A stretch of 64,000 bases of DNA, from NCBI RefSeq assembly GCF_036687315.1, contig NZ_CP144683.1, positions 1,992,001 to 2,056,000 on the forward strand, given 5' to 3'. This DNA comes from Sphingopyxis sp. TUF1. Lineage in GTDB: Bacteria > Pseudomonadota > Alphaproteobacteria > Sphingomonadales > Sphingomonadaceae. Made by a program: the position numbers and the translations under genes. Below are positions 24,457-34,300 of the stretch, in pieces (the first letter of the stretch is position 1; the number at the start of each line of letters is the position of its first letter). The notes under the pieces are model-generated. The model saw only the letters and a list, made by a program, of their open reading frames with translations, was not told the DNA's origin and did not search any database.

Positions 24457-27400
24457 ATGCGCCTTTCACGCTTCTTCATCGACCGACCGATCTTCGCCGC
24501 GGTCATTGCCGTCATCATCACCATCGTCGGTGCGGTCGCCTATATTGGCCTGCCCGTGTCGCAATATCCCGACATCGTCCCGCCGACGGTGACGGTGACC
24601 GCCACCTATCCGGGCGCGTCGGCCGAAACCGTTGCCGACACGGTGGCGGCGCCGATTGAGCAGGAAATCAACGGTGTCGATAACATGCTCTATATGAGCA
24701 GCCAGTCGACCGGCGACGGCGTCGTCACGATTACGGTGACGTTCAAGATCGGCACCGACCTCGATGCCGCGCAGGTATTGGTGCAAAACCGCGTTGCGAT
24801 CGCGACCCCGCGCCTCCCTGAAACGGTGCAACGGCTGGGGGTGGTGACGCGCAAGACCTCGCCCGACTTCCTGTTGATCGTGAACCTGGTGTCGCCCGAC
24901 AAGTCGCTCGATCGCGCCTATATTTCCAACTATGCGCTGACCCAGCTGCGCGATCGGCTGAGCCGTCTCGACGGCGTCGGCGACGTGCGCCTGTTCGGCA
25001 GCCGCGATTATGCGATGCGCGTATGGATCGACCCCGGCCGCGCGGCGGCGCTCGACCTGACCGCGGGCGAGATCGTCGCGGCGCTGCGGCGCGAGAATGT
25101 GCAGGTCGCCGCGGGATCGCTCGGCCAGCCGCCGCACGCCAATGGCAGCAGCTTCCAATTGAATGTGGAGACGCAAGGCCGCCTGACCGACCCCGCGGAT
25201 TTCGCGAACATCGTCATCCGCAGCGATGCCGACGGGCGCCAGGTCCGCGTGTCGGACGTCGCGCGCGTCGAGCTGGGCGCGTCCGATTATAATAGCAACA
25301 CCTATTTGTCGGGCGATCCGACGGTCATTCTCGCGACCTTCCAGCGCCCCGGATCGAACGCACTCGCCGCCGCCGAAGCGGTCGAGGCCGAAATGGCGGC
25401 GGCGTCGAAGGACTTCCCCAAGGGCCTTGAATATCGGGTTATCTACAACCCCACCGAGTTCATCGCCCAGTCGATCGACGCGGTGATGGAAACGCTGCTC
25501 GAAGCCGTCGTCCTCGTCGTGATCGTGATCCTCGTTTTCCTGCAGAAATGGCGCGCGGCGATCATCCCGGTGCTGGCGATCCCGGTGTCGCTGATCGGCA
25601 CCTTCGCGGTGCTGGCCGCGGTCGGATACAGCCTCAACAATCTGTCGCTGTTCGGGATGGTGCTGGCGATCGGCATCGTCGTCGATGACGCGATCGTCGT
25701 CGTCGAGAATGTCGAGCGCAATCTGAAGAAGGGCATGAGCGCGCTGGAGGCGGCGCGCACGTCGATGGACGAAGTGTCGGGCGCCTTGGTTGCGATCGTG
25801 CTCGTGCTTTGCGCGGTGTTCGTGCCGACCTTGTTCCTCACGGGCCTTTCGGGTGCCTTCTATCAGCAGTTCGCGGTGACGATCTCGACCGCGACGATCA
25901 TCTCGCTGATCCTCTCGCTCACCTTGTCGCCCGCGCTCGCAGCGATCCTGCTGCGCGGCCACTCGGCGCCGGTGAACGAAGGCCGGGGGATGCAGATGAT
26001 GCGCGCCGCGGGCGATGCGTTCAATCGCGGCTTCGAGCGGATGAGCGATCGCTATGCGCGGCTGACCGCCCGGCTTGTGCGTGCGCCCAAGAAGATGATG
26101 GTCACCTATGCGGGCCTCATCGCCGCGACCGCTGGCCTGTTCTGGGCGACACCGACGGGGTTCATCCCGGCGCAGGATCAGGGCTATTTCCTTGTCGTTG
26201 CCAAGCTGCCCTCGGGCGCCTCGGTCGAGCGCACCGATGCGGTGCTCAAAAAGGTCGCCGCGCGTGTTCTGCCCGTCGAGGGCGTACTGGGGTCGGTGAT
26301 GCTCGCGGGCTTCGACGGCCCGTCGCAGACGCTCGCGCCCAATTCAGCTGCCGCCTATTTCCCGCTCAAATCGTTCGAGGAGCGGAAGAAGCTCGGCGTG
26401 AAGTTCGAGGACATCATGGCCGAAGCGCAGAAGCGCACCGCGGACATTACCGAGGCGCAGATCGTCGTCATCCCGCCGCCGCTGATCCAGGGGATCGGCT
26501 CGGCAGGCGGTTACCGGATGATCGTGCAGGATCGCGGCGGCAACGGCTATGCGGCGCTGGCGAACGAGTCGAACAATCTGATAGGCAAGGCGAACACGAC
26601 GCCGGGGCTGATGAACGTCTTTACCTTCTTCGATCCCACCAACCCGCGCGTCTTTGCCGACATCGACCGCGCGAAGGCGAATGCGCTGGGCGTGCCGCCC
26701 GAGCGGGTGTTCGAGGCGTTGCAGGTCTATCTGGGGTCGGCGTTCGTCAACGACTTCAACCTGCTCGGCCGCACCTATCGCGTCACCGCGCAGGCCGATG
26801 CGCCCTATCGCCAGAGCGTTGCCGACATCGCCAACCTGCGCACGCGGTCGGACAGCGGCGCGATGGTGCCGATCGGGTCGGTCGCGAACTTCGAGGACCG
26901 CACGGGACCGTACCGCGTCACGCGCTACAACCTGTTCCCCGCGGTCGAGATCGACGGCGATACCGCGCCGGGATCGTCGTCGGGCCTGTCGCTGACGACG
27001 ATGGAAAAGATCGCGTCCGAAACGCTGCCCGCAGGTTACGGCACCGAATGGACGGGCATCGCCTTTCAGCAACAGGCGGCGGCGAACACCGCGGCTATCG
27101 TCTTTGCGCTCGCGGTGCTGTTCGTCTTCCTCGTCCTCGCGGCGCAATATGAAAGCCTGGTGCTGCCACTCGCGATCATCCTGATCGTGCCGATGTGCCT
27201 GCTCGCGGCGATGATCGGCGTGAATTTGCGCGGCATGGACAATAATGTGCTGACGCAGATCGGGCTGGTCGTGCTGATCGCGCTTGCCGCGAAGAATGCC
27301 ATCCTGATCGTCGAATTCGCCAAGCAGGCCGAGGAACAGGACGGGCTGTCGCCGATCGACGCCGCGGTGCGCGCCGCGCGCGACCGCCTGCGCCCGATCC

Positions 27401-27642
27401 TGATGACGAGCTTTGCCTTCATCCTTGGCGCGGTGCCCTTGCTCATCGCGAGCGGGGCGGGAGCGGAACTGCGCCAGGCGCTTGGCACCGCGGTGTTCTT
27501 CGGAATGCTCGGGGTGACGGCGTTCGGGCTCATCTTCACGCCGACCTTCTATGTCGTCTGCCGCGCGCTTGGCGACTGGCTGGCTGCGCGGAAACGCGGG
27601 TCGGATGGGCACGGTGCGGCGCTGCCGGTGCCGGCGGAATAA
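24457..27642 (+). CDS. RND multidrug efflux pump (HAE1, AcrB/MexF type)
   Basis: 1061 residues, the normal length. Typical start MRLSRFFIDRPIFAAVIAVI, twelve membrane segments in two halves with large periplasmic loops after helices 1 and 7, and the proton-relay DD in helix 4 (GIVVDDAIVVVENVER). The class is hydrophobic and amphiphilic efflux 1, whose members export antibiotics, dyes, solvents or host compounds by proton antiport. It lies between the adaptor and the outer membrane factor, and the preceding TetR gene is the likely control. Confidence 0.96.
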   Translation: MRLSRFFIDRPIFAAVIAVIITIVGAVAYIGLPVSQYPDIVPPTVTVTATYPGASAETVADTVAAPIEQEINGVDNMLYMSSQSTGDGVVTITVTFKIGTDLDAAQVLVQNRVAIATPRLPETVQRLGVVTRKTSPDFLLIVNLVSPDKSLDRAYISNYALTQLRDRLSRLDGVGDVRLFGSRDYAMRVWIDPGRAAALDLTAGEIVAALRRENVQVAAGSLGQPPHANGSSFQLNVETQGRLTDPADFANIVIRSDADGRQVRVSDVARVELGASDYNSNTYLSGDPTVILATFQRPGSNALAAAEAVEAEMAAASKDFPKGLEYRVIYNPTEFIAQSIDAVMETLLEAVVLVVIVILVFLQKWRAAIIPVLAIPVSLIGTFAVLAAVGYSLNNLSLFGMVLAIGIVVDDAIVVVENVERNLKKGMSALEAARTSMDEVSGALVAIVLVLCAVFVPTLFLTGLSGAFYQQFAVTISTATIISLILSLTLSPALAAILLRGHSAPVNEGRGMQMMRAAGDAFNRGFERMSDRYARLTARLVRAPKKMMVTYAGLIAATAGLFWATPTGFIPAQDQGYFLVVAKLPSGASVERTDAVLKKVAARVLPVEGVLGSVMLAGFDGPSQTLAPNSAAAYFPLKSFEERKKLGVKFEDIMAEAQKRTADITEAQIVVIPPPLIQGIGSAGGYRMIVQDRGGNGYAALANESNNLIGKANTTPGLMNVFTFFDPTNPRVFADIDRAKANALGVPPERVFEALQVYLGSAFVNDFNLLGRTYRVTAQADAPYRQSVADIANLRTRSDSGAMVPIGSVANFEDRTGPYRVTRYNLFPAVEIDGDTAPGSSSGLSLTTMEKIASETLPAGYGTEWTGIAFQQQAAANTAAIVFALAVLFVFLVLAAQYESLVLPLAIILIVPMCLLAAMIGVNLRGMDNNVLTQIGLVVLIALAAKNAILIVEFAKQAEEQDGLSPIDAAVRAARDRLRPILMTSFAFILGAVPLLIASGAGAELRQALGTAVFFGMLGVTAFGLIFTPTFYVVCRALGDWLAARKRGSDGHGAALPVPAE

Positions 27643-27653
27643 GGAGAAAGACT

Positions 27654-29072
27654 ATGGTGCTCCGCAATCTTGTCACCGCCGCATCGGCGCTTGCGCTCGC
27701 CGCCTGCGCCGTGGGCCCCGACTATAAGGCGCCGCAGTCGGCGTCGGCGCCCGTCGCTAACGGGCCGTTCCTCTCGGCGAAAAGCCCCGCGGTGTCGCTC
27801 GATCCGGTCGCCGCCGACTGGTGGCGCCTTTACGACGATCCCGTGCTCGATGCGCTCGTCGCCGATGCGCTCGCGAGCAACACCGACGTGCGCGTCGCGG
27901 TTGCCAATATCGCCCGCGCGCGCGCGTCGCTGCGCGGTGCGCGCGCCGACCGCTTGCCGCAGGGCGCGATCGGGGCAGGCGCTAATTATGGCCGCAGCCC
28001 CGAAGGCCAGCGCCTGCCGGGCGCGGATCGTGAGGATTGGGCGGTCGATGTCGGATTGAACGTGTCCTACGAGGTCGATCTGTTCGGCCGCGTCAGCCGC
28101 TCGGTCGAGGCGGCGCGGGGCGATGCCGAAGCCGCCGAGGCCAATGCCGACGCGGTGCGCGTGATCGTCGCGGCCGATACGACGCAGGCCTATGCCGATG
28201 CATCATCGGGCGCGGCGCGGCTCGCGGTTGCGCGGCGGATTGTCGAATTGCTCGATCAACAGGTGAAACTGACCGAGCGGCGCAAGGAGGTCGGCATGGC
28301 GACCGGGCTCGACCTTGCGCGCATCACGACGCTGCGCGACCAGCGCGCGGCGGACATCCCCTCCATCGAGGCCGAACGGCAGGCGGCACTCTTCCGCCTC
28401 GCGACTCTGACCGGTCGCGCGCCCGCGGCGCTCCCTCCCATCGCAGCGGACCGCGCCATCAGCCTCGAAATCACCGATCCCATCCCGGTCGGTGATGGGG
28501 CGGCGCTGCTCAAGCGCCGTCCTGACATTCGCGCCGCCGAACGCCGCCTGGCCGCCGACACCGCGCGCATCGGTGTTGCGACCGCGGACCTGTATCCGCG
28601 CATCACGCTGGGCGGGTCGGCCGGGTCCACCGGTGCGGGCTTTGGCGATATATTCGGCGGCGGGCCGCTGCGCTGGCTGCTGGGGCCTTTGCTCAACTGG
28701 GCCTTCCCCAATCAGGAGCCCGCGCGCGCGCGCATCGCCGCCGCCGAGGCCGATACGCAGGCGTCGCTGGCCGAATTCGACGGCGCGGTGCTGCGCGCTC
28801 TGGAGGAGACCGAGACGGCGCTATCCTCCTATGCCCGGTCGCTCGAACAAAGGCAGGCGCTGCGTGCCGCGCGCGATCAGGCCGAACGCGCGGCGCGGAT
28901 CGTACGCGCCAAGCGGCAGGAGGGCGCGTCGGACTCGCTCGAATGGCTCGATGCCGAGCGGACCTTTGCGGAAACCGAGGCGGTGCTTGCAGCGCAGGAT
29001 GCGCAGATCTCGCGGCGGCAGATTGCGCTGTTCCGCGCGCTGGCGGGCGGCTGGTCGAACCAAAGCTCCTGA
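27654..29072 (+). CDS. Outer membrane factor lipoprotein (OprM/NodT type)
   Basis: 472 residues starting 11 bases after the pump gene. Lipobox LAAC with Cys18, followed by AVGPDYKAP, the family hallmark. Two repeated halves give the beta-barrel strands (GRSPEGQRLPG ..., FGDIFGGGPLRWLLGP) and long helices rich in Ala and Arg. It forms the trimeric channel through the outer membrane for the preceding RND pump and completes the operon. Confidence 0.95.
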   Translation: MVLRNLVTAASALALAACAVGPDYKAPQSASAPVANGPFLSAKSPAVSLDPVAADWWRLYDDPVLDALVADALASNTDVRVAVANIARARASLRGARADRLPQGAIGAGANYGRSPEGQRLPGADREDWAVDVGLNVSYEVDLFGRVSRSVEAARGDAEAAEANADAVRVIVAADTTQAYADASSGAARLAVARRIVELLDQQVKLTERRKEVGMATGLDLARITTLRDQRAADIPSIEAERQAALFRLATLTGRAPAALPPIAADRAISLEITDPIPVGDGAALLKRRPDIRAAERRLAADTARIGVATADLYPRITLGGSAGSTGAGFGDIFGGGPLRWLLGPLLNWAFPNQEPARARIAAAEADTQASLAEFDGAVLRALEETETALSSYARSLEQRQALRAARDQAERAARIVRAKRQEGASDSLEWLDAERTFAETEAVLAAQDAQISRRQIALFRALAGGWSNQSS

Positions 29073-29174
29073 CCCCCGTCAATTCGTCGGTGCGGAGCAG
29101 GGGCCTGCTTGGCACTGGACGATCGGGCGGCTAGTGGGGCGCCGCCGAAGCCTGCTGTGCCTTTGGAGGAAAAG

Positions 29175-29513
29175 ATGATTACGTGCGTCGTCGATTACCG
29201 CATCAATCCCGACCAGATCGCTGCGTTCGAAAAATTCGCCCGCGCGTGGATATATCTCGTCAACAAGCATGGCGGGCAGCATCACGGATATTTCCTGCCA
29301 TCCGAAGGCGCCAGCGACCGGGCGTTCGCGCTGTTCAGTTTTGAGAGCCTGGCCGCCTATGAACGCTATCGCCAGCTGTTCGGCGTCGACGCCGAATTCA
29401 TCAAGGCGGATCGCATCCGCGACGCAAGCGGCTGTGTCATCCGGTACGAGCGGATGTTCATGCGGCCGCTGCTGCCTGCCGACGTGACGGGCATTCCCGA
29501 GGGCCTCGAATAG
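29175..29513 (+). CDS. NIPSNAP family protein
   Basis: 112 residues from ATG 29175, with an excellent GGAGG site. The pattern is that of NIPSNAP ferredoxin-fold proteins: CVVDYRINPDQIAAFEKF, GGQHHGYFLP and RYERMFMRPL. Function in bacteria is unknown; some are stress-linked. It follows the efflux operon by 102 bases and could be read with it, though its own strong start suggests an independent gene. Confidence 0.85.
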   Translation: MITCVVDYRINPDQIAAFEKFARAWIYLVNKHGGQHHGYFLPSEGASDRAFALFSFESLAAYERYRQLFGVDAEFIKADRIRDASGCVIRYERMFMRPLLPADVTGIPEGLE

Positions 29514-29577
29514 AAAGTCCCGGCAGTCTGCGCTCTGGCGGGCGGCCGGTCGCGTAAGGCTGCTCACCTTTATGAAC

Positions 29578-29605
29578 CGTCATCCCGGCCTTCGCCGGGA
29601 TGACG
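29578..29605. repeat. Family B repeat, minimal hairpin form
   Basis: A perfect 12-base stem CGTCATCCCGGC / GCCGGGATGACG with loop CTTC. This is the shortest copy of the family in the window and shows the core unit. It lies 65 bases past the NIPSNAP stop. Confidence 0.8.
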
Positions 29606-29709
29606 ATGTAGGGAGGGCCGGGTGACGGAACCCAACCACACCATCGTTTACGCGGCTTTTACCAGTCCCGGTGCACAAGATTTACCGATATTGTGGCTGG
29701 GGATAAATG

Positions 29710-31047
29710 ATGGACACCATGCGCGGACTGCTTTCGGGCAGTCACGGCCAGGACGACGAGGCGATCGATGCGCCCGCGGCCGTCGGCGTCGACGAACGGC
29801 GGATGCAGGTGCGCGCGTATAATCATTGGGCGTCGCTGCTCGCCGACCGCGCTTATCCCTCGGTCGAGGATCTCGACCTTGAAGGCGCCGATTTCGGTCC
29901 CAACGCGGTTCTGCTCGATTTCACGCAGGGGCTCGATAACCCCGGCATCGCCTTCCTTGGCGAACGGCTACGTGACGAATCGCAGATCGCCGAGGATGTC
30001 CATTATATCAGCCAGATCCCGGGCCGCTCGCTGCTGTCGCGGCTGACCGACCATTATCTGCAAATCATCGCCAATCGCGCGCCGATCGGTTTCGAGGCCG
30101 AGTTCGAGAATGATCGCGGCGTGACGATCATGTATCGCGGCATATTGCTGCCCTTTTCGTCCGACGACGACACGATCGATTTCATCATGGGCGTAATAAA
30201 CTGGAAGGAAGCGGTTCCCGCCGAACAGGAAGCGGAATTGCTGCTGTCGGTCGAGCAGGCGCTGCGCAGTGCCGCACCGCTGACCGCGCCGGTGCCGGTG
30301 TGGGCCGACGGGCCCGACTCGCTGCACCTCGACGACGAATATCGCGTCGATGCCGCGCCGGGATTTGCCGCACTGGGAGACGTTACCGACCGGATCGGCG
30401 ACGCCGACGGTGAGGACGACGACGCAGAAATGTCTGCCGATCCGGGCGCCGATGCCGAACTGGCCGACTGGCTTGCGCTGGCGCGCGAAACCGCCGAGCG
30501 CGCGATCGCCGCCGACAGCCGCAGCCGCAGCGCGCTGTATCAGGCGGTCGGCAAGGCGTGGGACTTCGCGCTTGCCGCCGAGGAACAGCCCGACGCCTTT
30601 GCCGCGCTGCTCGACGACGCCGGGCTGAAGGCGCAGGACCGCGCGCCGATGACGCCGGTGGTCAAGCTGGTTTTCGGCGCGGCCTATGACAAGACGCGGC
30701 TCGCCGAATATGCCTGCGCGCTGAGCCATGCGAAGGAAGTGGGCATCGCGCGCGGCGCACTTGCGGCCTATCTCGACAATTATCCGGGAGGGCTGAAGGG
30801 GCTGGTCAAGGATGCCCGCAAACGGCGCAAGCCGACCGCGACCGAGGAATCGTCCGAAACCGGACTGACCGTTCTGCGCAAGGCGCAGCCGGCGCTGATC
30901 CTGGAACATGACGCGGGCGACGCTGAATTCGTGCTGTTAATCGCGCGCGCCATGCCGGGCGGCCATGTCGGCATTGTCGCCAAGGCGGCCGACGATCCCG
31001 CGTTGGTCGCAAAGATCGCCAAGAAGGCAATCGCGATTACGTCGTAG
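29710..31047 (+). CDS. Large acidic protein with possible PAS-like N-terminal domain, unknown function
   Basis: 445 residues (ATG 29710; ATG 29707 is also in frame). The first half (about 35-165: NHWASLLADRAYPSVEDLDL ... RGVTIMYRGILLPFSSD) resembles PAS_5-type domains found in alphaproteobacteria. An acidic linker (GDADGEDDDAEMSAD) and an Ala-rich helical C-terminal part follow, ending in a small beta-strand domain (FVLLIARAMPGGHVGIVAKA). No signal peptide or membrane helix. The gene is single between two repeat elements. The PAS assignment is a pattern judgement only. Confidence 0.65.
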   Translation: MDTMRGLLSGSHGQDDEAIDAPAAVGVDERRMQVRAYNHWASLLADRAYPSVEDLDLEGADFGPNAVLLDFTQGLDNPGIAFLGERLRDESQIAEDVHYISQIPGRSLLSRLTDHYLQIIANRAPIGFEAEFENDRGVTIMYRGILLPFSSDDDTIDFIMGVINWKEAVPAEQEAELLLSVEQALRSAAPLTAPVPVWADGPDSLHLDDEYRVDAAPGFAALGDVTDRIGDADGEDDDAEMSADPGADAELADWLALARETAERAIAADSRSRSALYQAVGKAWDFALAAEEQPDAFAALLDDAGLKAQDRAPMTPVVKLVFGAAYDKTRLAEYACALSHAKEVGIARGALAAYLDNYPGGLKGLVKDARKRRKPTATEESSETGLTVLRKAQPALILEHDAGDAEFVLLIARAMPGGHVGIVAKAADDPALVAKIAKKAIAITS

Positions 31048-31052
31048 ATTAT

Positions 31053-31189
31053 GATCCTCCCTGTGCCGCAGGCATGGGGAGGGGGACCGCCGCCGCAGGC
31101 GGTGGTGGAGGGGCCGCGACGTCGGCGCAAAAGCCCCTCCGTCAGCGCTTCGCGCTGCCACCTCCCCATGGCTTCGCCACAGGGAGGAG
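31053..31189. repeat. Intergenic palindromic repeat, family C, copy 2
   Basis: GATCCTCCCTG at the left end and CAGGGAGGAGC at the right, with an interior matching the copy at 2831 in inverted orientation (CCTCCGTCAGCGCTTCGCGC, CCCATGGC). The rest of the gap to 31351 has only an AT-rich patch around 31213-31236 that could be part of the glutamate dehydrogenase promoter. Confidence 0.78.
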
Positions 31190-31351
31190 CGATTGCGCTG
31201 CGTAACAGACAATCCCAAAATTGAAATATTTTTGCGCGACGCACGAACGAGCCCTTGAGCCGCGCGCGCCAGAGGCGCATAGGGGGCGGCAGCGAACGGA
31301 CCCCCGCCGATCGTCGGCTGGGATCCCTTTTTGTTCGGGATGCTGCACCTT

Positions 31352-34300
31352 ATGCCCAAGATTCTGTCCGACACGCCGGAAACGGACACGCCGACCACCC
31401 CCGTCAAAATCCCTGCAAAAATTGCCGCCGCCTATCTGGAAGCGCTGGAAGGCAGCGCGCTCCCCGGCGAGGGCGACGACATGGACCGGGCCGCGCTTGT
31501 CGAGGCAAGCCAGTTCGCCGCGCGCGCGGCGCTCGAGCGCGCCGCCGAAACGCCGTCGCTGCTGCTTGAACCGATCGCGGGCGAGGGGCCCGACCGCCGG
31601 ATGCGGCTGGTCATCATCAACGACGACATGCCCTTTCTCGTCGATTCGACGTCGCAGGTGGTGGTGGCGCAGGGGCTGGTCGTTCACCGCATCCTCCATC
31701 CCGTCATCGCGGTGAAGCGCGACGCCAAGGGGCATTTGCAGGAAGCCGGGACCGGGGACACGCGCGAGTCGGTTATCTATATCGAACTCGAACGCGGCGA
31801 TGCACGCGCGCGACGCCGGTTGCTCGACGCGATCGAGGCGGCGCTGCGCGACGTGCGCGCGGCGGTGCGCGACTGGCGCGCGATGCGCGCGGCGATGCTC
31901 GCCGACGCGGCGATGCGCGTCGAGGGCGAGGGCGCCGAACTGCTGCGCTGGTTCGAGGGCGGGTCGATGACCCAGCTCGGCCATGAATGGCGCACGCGCG
32001 ACGGCAAGGTTCACGATCCGCTGGGGATCAGCGAAAGCGGCGAAAGCCAGCTGTTGTCGCCCGCGGCGCTCGATGCAGCCTTTGCCTGGTTCGATGCGGG
32101 CGGGCACGCGCCGTTGCTCATCAAGTCGAACCGTCTGTCGGCGGTGCATCGCCGTGTGCTGCTAGACCTGGTCGTCGTGCCCGAGCTGAGGGGCAAGAAG
32201 GTCGAGCGGCTTTCGATCCACGCGGGGCTGTGGACGAGCCAGGCGCTGTCGACGCCGCCCGCCAAGGTGCCCGTCCTGCGCGCGCAGCTCGACGCGCTGA
32301 TGACCAAATTCGGGTTCGATCCCGCGGGCCATGCGGGCAAGGCGCTGGCGCACGCCCTGACCGCGCTGCCGCACGACCTGCTCATCGCGTTCGACGCTGC
32401 TTCGCTCGAGGAGCTGGTGCTCACGTCGATGTCGATCACCGACCGGCCGCGGCCGAAGCTGGTGATGGTGCGCAGTGCGCTCGGCCGCCACCTGTTCGCC
32501 TTTGTCTGGCTGCCGCGCGACGAGGTGTCGACCGGGCGCCGCATCGCGGTCGAGGCGATGCTGGTGCGCGAGGCGAAGGCGGGCGTGATCGGCTGGACGA
32601 TGGTGCTTGAGGATGGCGGAGCGGCGCTGCTGCGCTATACGCTCGATCTGCGCAGCGGCGGCGTGGTGCCCGATACCGAGGCGCTCAACGCGCAGCTCGA
32701 ACAGATGGTCCGCGGATGGCAGCCCGAGGTCGAGGCGGCGCTGGCGAAGCGCGGCGATCCGGGCCGCGCGGCGGCGCTCGCGGCGCGCTTTGCGCCGGCG
32801 TTTCCGCCCAATTACCGCAATCTTTACAATCCCGAAGAGGCGGCGCGCGACATATTGCGGCTGCGCGATCTGGACGCGGCGAACCCGCGCAGCGTCCGGC
32901 TGGCGAAGAAAAGCCTCGACGGCGACGACCGGCTGCGGCTCAAGGTCTATAGCGCGGTCGGGCCGCTTGCGCTGTCCGACGTCGTGCCCGCGCTCGAACA
33001 TTTCGGATTCAAGGTGCTCGAAGAAATTCCGACCGCGCTCGGCCCGACGCGCGGCCCCGGCGGCGACAGCGATGACGATACTCCGATCGTCATCCACGAC
33101 TTCACGCTGCGCCTGCCCGCCAATGTCGACGAACTGGCGCTTCTTCCCTATGCCGCGACGATCGAGGGCGCGATCGCGGCAGTGCTCGACGGCCGCGCCG
33201 AAAATGATGCGTTCAATCAGTTGGTGCTGACCAATCAGACCGATCCGGGGGCGATCGTCTGGCTGCGCGCCTGGTTCCGGTACCTTCGGCAGGGCGGCTC
33301 GGCTTATGGCATGGACACGGTGGTCAGCGCGCTGCGCCACGCCCCCGCGGTTACGGCCGCGCTGATCGAGCGGTTCCGCGCGCTCCACGATCCCAAGTCG
33401 CGCGACGCCGCGCGCGCCGAGGCGCTCGATGCCGAGATCCAGGCGGGTTTTGCGGGCATCAAGTCGATCGACGAGGATCGGATTCTGCGCCTGTTCCATG
33501 CGGTGATCGGCGCGACGCTGCGCACCAACGCCTTTGCGCCCGCCGCCGAGGAAGCGTTGGCGTTCAAGATCGATTCGAGCCTTGTTCCCGGCCTGCCCAA
33601 GCCGCTGCCGTGGCGCGAGGTCTGGGTCTATTCGCCGCGCGTCGAAGGCGTACACCTGCGCGCAGGTCCCGTTGCACGCGGCGGCCTCCGCTGGTCCGAC
33701 CGCCGCGACGACTTCCGCACCGAGATCCTCGGGCTGATGAAGGCGCAGCGCGTGAAGAACGCGGTCATCGTGCCGACCGGCGCGAAGGGCGGCTTCTATC
33801 CCAAGGCGCTTCCCGACGTGTCGCTCGACCGCGACGCCTGGTTCGCCGAGGGCACCGAATGCTATCGCATCTTCATCCGCTCGCTGCTGTCGATCACCGA
33901 CAATCTGGTCGCGGGCAAGGTGGTGCATCCCAAGGGGGTGGTAATCCGCGACGGCGACGATCCTTACTTTGTCGTCGCCGCCGACAAGGGCACCGCGACC
34001 TTCTCCGACGTGGCTAACGGCCTGGCGATGGAACGCGGCTTCTGGCTCGGCGATGCCTTCGCGAGCGGCGGGTCGAAGGGCTATGACCACAAGGCGATGG
34101 GCATCACTGCCAAGGGCGCGTGGATTTCGGTGCAGCGCCACTTTGCCGAAATGGGCGTCGATGTGCAGAGCGACACGATCCGCGTCGTCGGCTGCGGCGA
34201 CATGTCGGGCGACGTGTTCGGCAACGGGATGCTGCTGTCGAAGGCGATCAAGCTTTGCGCCGCCTTCGACCACCGCCACATTTTCCTCGACCCCGATCCC

